Positions 61,658-64,000 of a stretch of DNA of 64,000 bases are shown here, one piece after another. The position numbers and the translations under genes are program-made. The stretch's first letter is position 1. The number at the start of each line of letters is the position of its first letter. The notes under the pieces are model-generated. The model ran no database searches. It saw nothing but the letters and a program-made list of their open reading frames with translations, and was not told where the DNA came from. Origin of the DNA: Methylovirgula sp. (GTDB lineage: Bacteria > Pseudomonadota > Alphaproteobacteria > Rhizobiales > Beijerinckiaceae); NCBI RefSeq assembly GCF_037200945.1, contig NZ_JBBCGP010000001.1, positions 2,726,501 to 2,790,500 of the forward strand. Direction: 5' to 3'.

Positions 61658-62548
61658 ATGTGCGGCATCGTTGGACTCTTCTTTAAAGATCCAGCTCTGG
61701 AGCCGGATCTCGGCAAGCATCTCTCGGTCATGCTGGAGACGATGACGGCGCGCGGCCCCGACAGCGCCGGTTTCGCCGTCTATGGCGAGGGCGAGAAAAG
61801 CCGCACCAAGATCACTCTGCGCGCGCCGGCGGACTTTGAAAGCTACGGAGCCCTGGAAAAGGCGCTTGAGCCAGGTGCCAGCGTCACGCGCCGCGGCACC
61901 CACATTGTTGTCTCCGTGCCGACAACCGATGTCGAAGGCGTTCTGCAGAAGATCAAGCACGAGGCTCCGACGCTCACGGTCAGCTCCGTCGGCACGCATA
62001 TGGAGCTTTATAAAGAGGTCGGCCTGCCGGCCGACGTCGCCAAGAAATTCCACCTTGCTGAAATGAGCGGCACGCATGGCATCGGCCATACGCGCATGGC
62101 GACCGAATCGGCGGTGACGACCGCGGGCGCGCATCCGTTCTCGACCGGCAAGGATCAATGCCTCGTCCACAACGGCTCGCTGTCGAACCATAATCAGATG
62201 CGCCGCAAGCTGATCCGCGAAGGCATTCCCTTCGCGACTGAGAACGACACGGAAGTGGCCGCCGGCTATGTGTCCTGGCGCCTTGCGCAGGGTGATAGTC
62301 TTGGCGAAGCGCTCGAATCCTCGCTGAAAGACCTCGACGGTTTCTATACTTTCGTCGTCGGCACCGACACGGGCTTCGGCGTTCTGCGCGATCCGATCGG
62401 CTGCAAACACGCCGTTATGGCCGAGACCGATCAATACGTCGCCTTCGGCACCGAGTTTCGCGCCCTGAGTTCACTGCCCGGCATTGAGAACGCGAAGATT
62501 TTCGAGCCAAATCCCGCCACCGTCTATTTCTGGAACCGCGCGGCATGA
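61658..62548 (+). CDS. Class II glutamine amidotransferase subunit (GlxB / MgsA type)
   Basis: A 296-residue Ntn-type amidotransferase. Cys2 follows the start (MCGIVG) and would be the nucleophile after Met removal; GIGHTRMATES and HNGSLSNH are the glutamine-binding motifs. In the GlxBCD/MgsABC complex it releases ammonia, or corresponds to the subunit that uses glutamate and methylamine in N-methylglutamate synthase. Which of the two cannot be told from this gene alone. It overlaps glxC by four bases. Confidence 0.85.
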   Translation: MCGIVGLFFKDPALEPDLGKHLSVMLETMTARGPDSAGFAVYGEGEKSRTKITLRAPADFESYGALEKALEPGASVTRRGTHIVVSVPTTDVEGVLQKIKHEAPTLTVSSVGTHMELYKEVGLPADVAKKFHLAEMSGTHGIGHTRMATESAVTTAGAHPFSTGKDQCLVHNGSLSNHNQMRRKLIREGIPFATENDTEVAAGYVSWRLAQGDSLGEALESSLKDLDGFYTFVVGTDTGFGVLRDPIGCKHAVMAETDQYVAFGTEFRALSSLPGIENAKIFEPNPATVYFWNRAA

Positions 62549-63291
62549 ACATTCAATCGCAAACCGTGAAGAAAGCTGCGGGCAAAACCGATCTCGGCCA
62601 TGCCCGCACGTTTGATCTCGCGACGAATTCTGTGCGCGAGTTGAACCGTGCACTGCACGCGATCCACCCAGGCAGCAATGCGAATTTATTTCGCGTGCTC
62701 AATCCGCGTGGCGTTCATGCAATCGCGGCGGGTGTGGATGCGGACGTGACGATCGAGATCGATGGTGACGTCGGCTATTATTGCGGCGGCATGAACCAGC
62801 TGGCGACGATCCTCATCGAAGGCAGCGCCGGCATCGGCCTCGGCGAAAATATGATGTCGGGCCTGATCCACGTTCGCGGCAATGCCAGCGATTCCGTCGG
62901 CGCGACGGCGCATGGCGGTTCGATCATTATCGATGGCGATGCATCGGGGCGCTGCGGCATTTCGATGAAGGGCGTCGATATTATCGTGAAAGGCTCCATC
63001 GGCCCGATGTCAGCCTTCATGGCGCAAGCGGGCACGCTCGCCGTCTTCGGCGATGTTGGCGAAGCCTTCGGCGACTCGCTCTATGAGGCGAAGCTTTATG
63101 CGCGCGGGAACGTTGCGAGCCTCGGCGCTGATTGCATCGAGAAGGAGATGGACGATCAGCATCGCGCTGAGCTCTACGAAAAATTCAAAGAGCTCGGCCT
63201 CGCGGGCGAAGTCGATGTCGGCGAATTCAAACGCTACGGCTCGGGGCGGACGCTTTATCATTTCCATGTCGACAATGCGGGAGCTTATTGA
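62545..63291 (+). CDS. Glutamate synthase-like GXGXG subunit (GlxC / MgsB type)
   Basis: A 248-residue protein made of the beta-helical GXGXG domain found at the C-terminus of the large glutamate synthase subunit: DVGYYCGGMNQLATIL and IIIDGDASGRCGISMKG. It has no catalytic site of its own and forms the channel or scaffold between amidotransferase and synthase. It starts at an ATG inside the glxB end and shares one base with glxD (TGATG). Confidence 0.88.
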   Translation: MNIQSQTVKKAAGKTDLGHARTFDLATNSVRELNRALHAIHPGSNANLFRVLNPRGVHAIAAGVDADVTIEIDGDVGYYCGGMNQLATILIEGSAGIGLGENMMSGLIHVRGNASDSVGATAHGGSIIIDGDASGRCGISMKGVDIIVKGSIGPMSAFMAQAGTLAVFGDVGEAFGDSLYEAKLYARGNVASLGADCIEKEMDDQHRAELYEKFKELGLAGEVDVGEFKRYGSGRTLYHFHVDNAGAY

Positions 63292-64000
63292 TGAACGAGC
63301 AGGTTAAAGCTCCACGTACGATGCCGCGTTTTTCATCGACATTTGACGCCTACACACTTTCCGAGATTCGGCGCTCCGCCGCGACTGGTATCTATGACAT
63401 TCGTGGCGCGGGTGCGAAGCGGCATCTGCCGCATTTCGACGATCTGCTCTTTCTCGGCGCGTCGATGTCGCGCTATCCGCTCGAAGGCTATCGCGAGAAA
63501 TGCGGCACGGCGGTCACGCTCGGCACGCGGTTCGCGAAAAAGCCGATTGAGCTCAAAATCCCGATCACGATTGCCGGCATGAGCTTCGGCTCGCTGTCGG
63601 CGCAGGCGAAAGAAGCACTGGGGCGCGGCGCCTCGACGGTTGGTACGTCGACGACGACGGGCGACGGCGGCATGACGCAGGAAGAGCGCGGCCATTCCAA
63701 GATTCTTGTCTACCAATATCTGCCGTCGCGCTACGGCATGAATCCCGATGATCTTCGCAAGGCCGACGCGATTGAAGTTGTCGTCGGGCAGGGCGCCAAG
63801 CCTGGCGGCGGCGGTATGCTCCTCGGCCAGAAGATTTCACCGCGTGTCGCGCAGATGCGCACGTTGCCCGAGGGTATCGACCAACGCTCAGCCTGCCGCC
63901 ATCCGGATTGGACCGGCCCCGACGATCTTGAAATCAAGATCGAGGAATTGCGCGAGATCACCGATTGGGAAAAGCCGATCTATGTGAAAGTCGGCGCCTC
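63291..64000 (+). CDS. FMN-binding glutamate synthase-like subunit (GlxD / MgsC type), cut by window end
   Basis: The first 236 residues of the synthase subunit. The N-terminus (PRFSSTFDAYTLSEIRRSA) matches the GltB-like FMN family, and TIAGMSFGSLSAQAKEALG, TTTGDGGMTQEER and GAKPGGGGMLLGQKIS are the conserved barrel and substrate motifs. The 3Fe-4S Cys cluster would lie beyond the edge. What follows (gmaS and mgd genes, or glnT) would decide between N-methylglutamate synthase and the Glx complex. Confidence 0.9.
   Translation, partial: MNEQVKAPRTMPRFSSTFDAYTLSEIRRSAATGIYDIRGAGAKRHLPHFDDLLFLGASMSRYPLEGYREKCGTAVTLGTRFAKKPIELKIPITIAGMSFGSLSAQAKEALGRGASTVGTSTTTGDGGMTQEERGHSKILVYQYLPSRYGMNPDDLRKADAIEVVVGQGAKPGGGGMLLGQKISPRVAQMRTLPEGIDQRSACRHPDWTGPDDLEIKIEELREITDWEKPIYVKVGA

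Noticed and set aside
1..64000. CRISPR array, insertion sequence or prophage
   Set aside because: No regularly spaced repeats, transposase or phage structural gene was seen on either strand.

Overview
The window reads as GC-rich chromosomal DNA of an alphaproteobacterium of the order Hyphomicrobiales (Rhizobiales), possibly near the Beijerinckiaceae or Methylocystaceae. This rests on the gene set and gene order: HdaA, IalB-like, PopZ, DivK-PleD, EipB, DUF1467, FixL-FixJ-FixK, and the topA-rnr-DUF983-NUDIX-rpmG block. The taxonomic placement is inference; no 16S gene is present. No insertion sequence, prophage, integrase or CRISPR array was seen. One tRNA gene (Lys-UUU) is present.

Layout. 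1-17.9 kb is mostly housekeeping: an AI-2E/PerM permease (cut by the window edge), HdaA, an IalB-like secreted protein, a TonB-dependent receptor with a Zur-type operator on its promoter, a gamma-glutamylcyclotransferase-like protein, PanC, a ROK kinase, EcsC, a DUF4337 protein, a Pcm-like methyltransferase, a TolC-like protein, PopZ, ValS, Mrp/ApbC, MoaA, DUF971 and DUF1467 proteins, then tRNA-Lys. Next to the tRNA lies about 0.7 kb of decayed DNA holding the C-terminal piece of an FkbM-type methyltransferase.

18.7-34.5 kb is the most distinctive part, a low-oxygen module. It holds a soluble heme-PAS kinase FixL with FixJ, an orphan receiver, a FixK-type regulator and a nitroreductase. Next is a six-gene operon for a B-type (ba3-like) heme-copper oxidase that also encodes three multiheme cytochromes c with seven CXXCH motifs in total. 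A divergent pair follows: a phasin, and an operon of PHB synthase, MaoC-phosphate acetyltransferase, acetate kinase and FabI. Two perfect FNR/FixK boxes lie between the divergent genes, and a third, near-consensus box precedes the orphan receiver. Together these suggest that oxygen sensing through FixL-FixJ-FixK drives carbon storage and acetyl-phosphate/acetate overflow, alongside a high-affinity oxidase.

34.5-49.6 kb carries an Mla-type lipid transport operon whose MCE subunit appears fused to a PqiC-like auxiliary domain. It also has a dCACHE diguanylate cyclase, a cupin, a lysine-rich nucleoid-like small protein, MgtC, an MRJP/yellow-type protein, PyrE, a fatty acid hydroxylase family membrane enzyme, RidA, EipB, and the DivK-PleD cell-cycle pair. 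49.6-64 kb carries a strongly folded intergenic element, rpmG (L33), an MFS transporter, NUDIX, DUF983, RNase R and topoisomerase I on the minus strand. After these come pyrB and a dihydroorotase homologue lacking the metal-binding HxH, a divergent NAD(P)-binding protein/HxlR pair, and the start of a glxBCD/mgsABC operon (glutamate synthase-like, possibly N-methylglutamate synthase) cut by the right edge.
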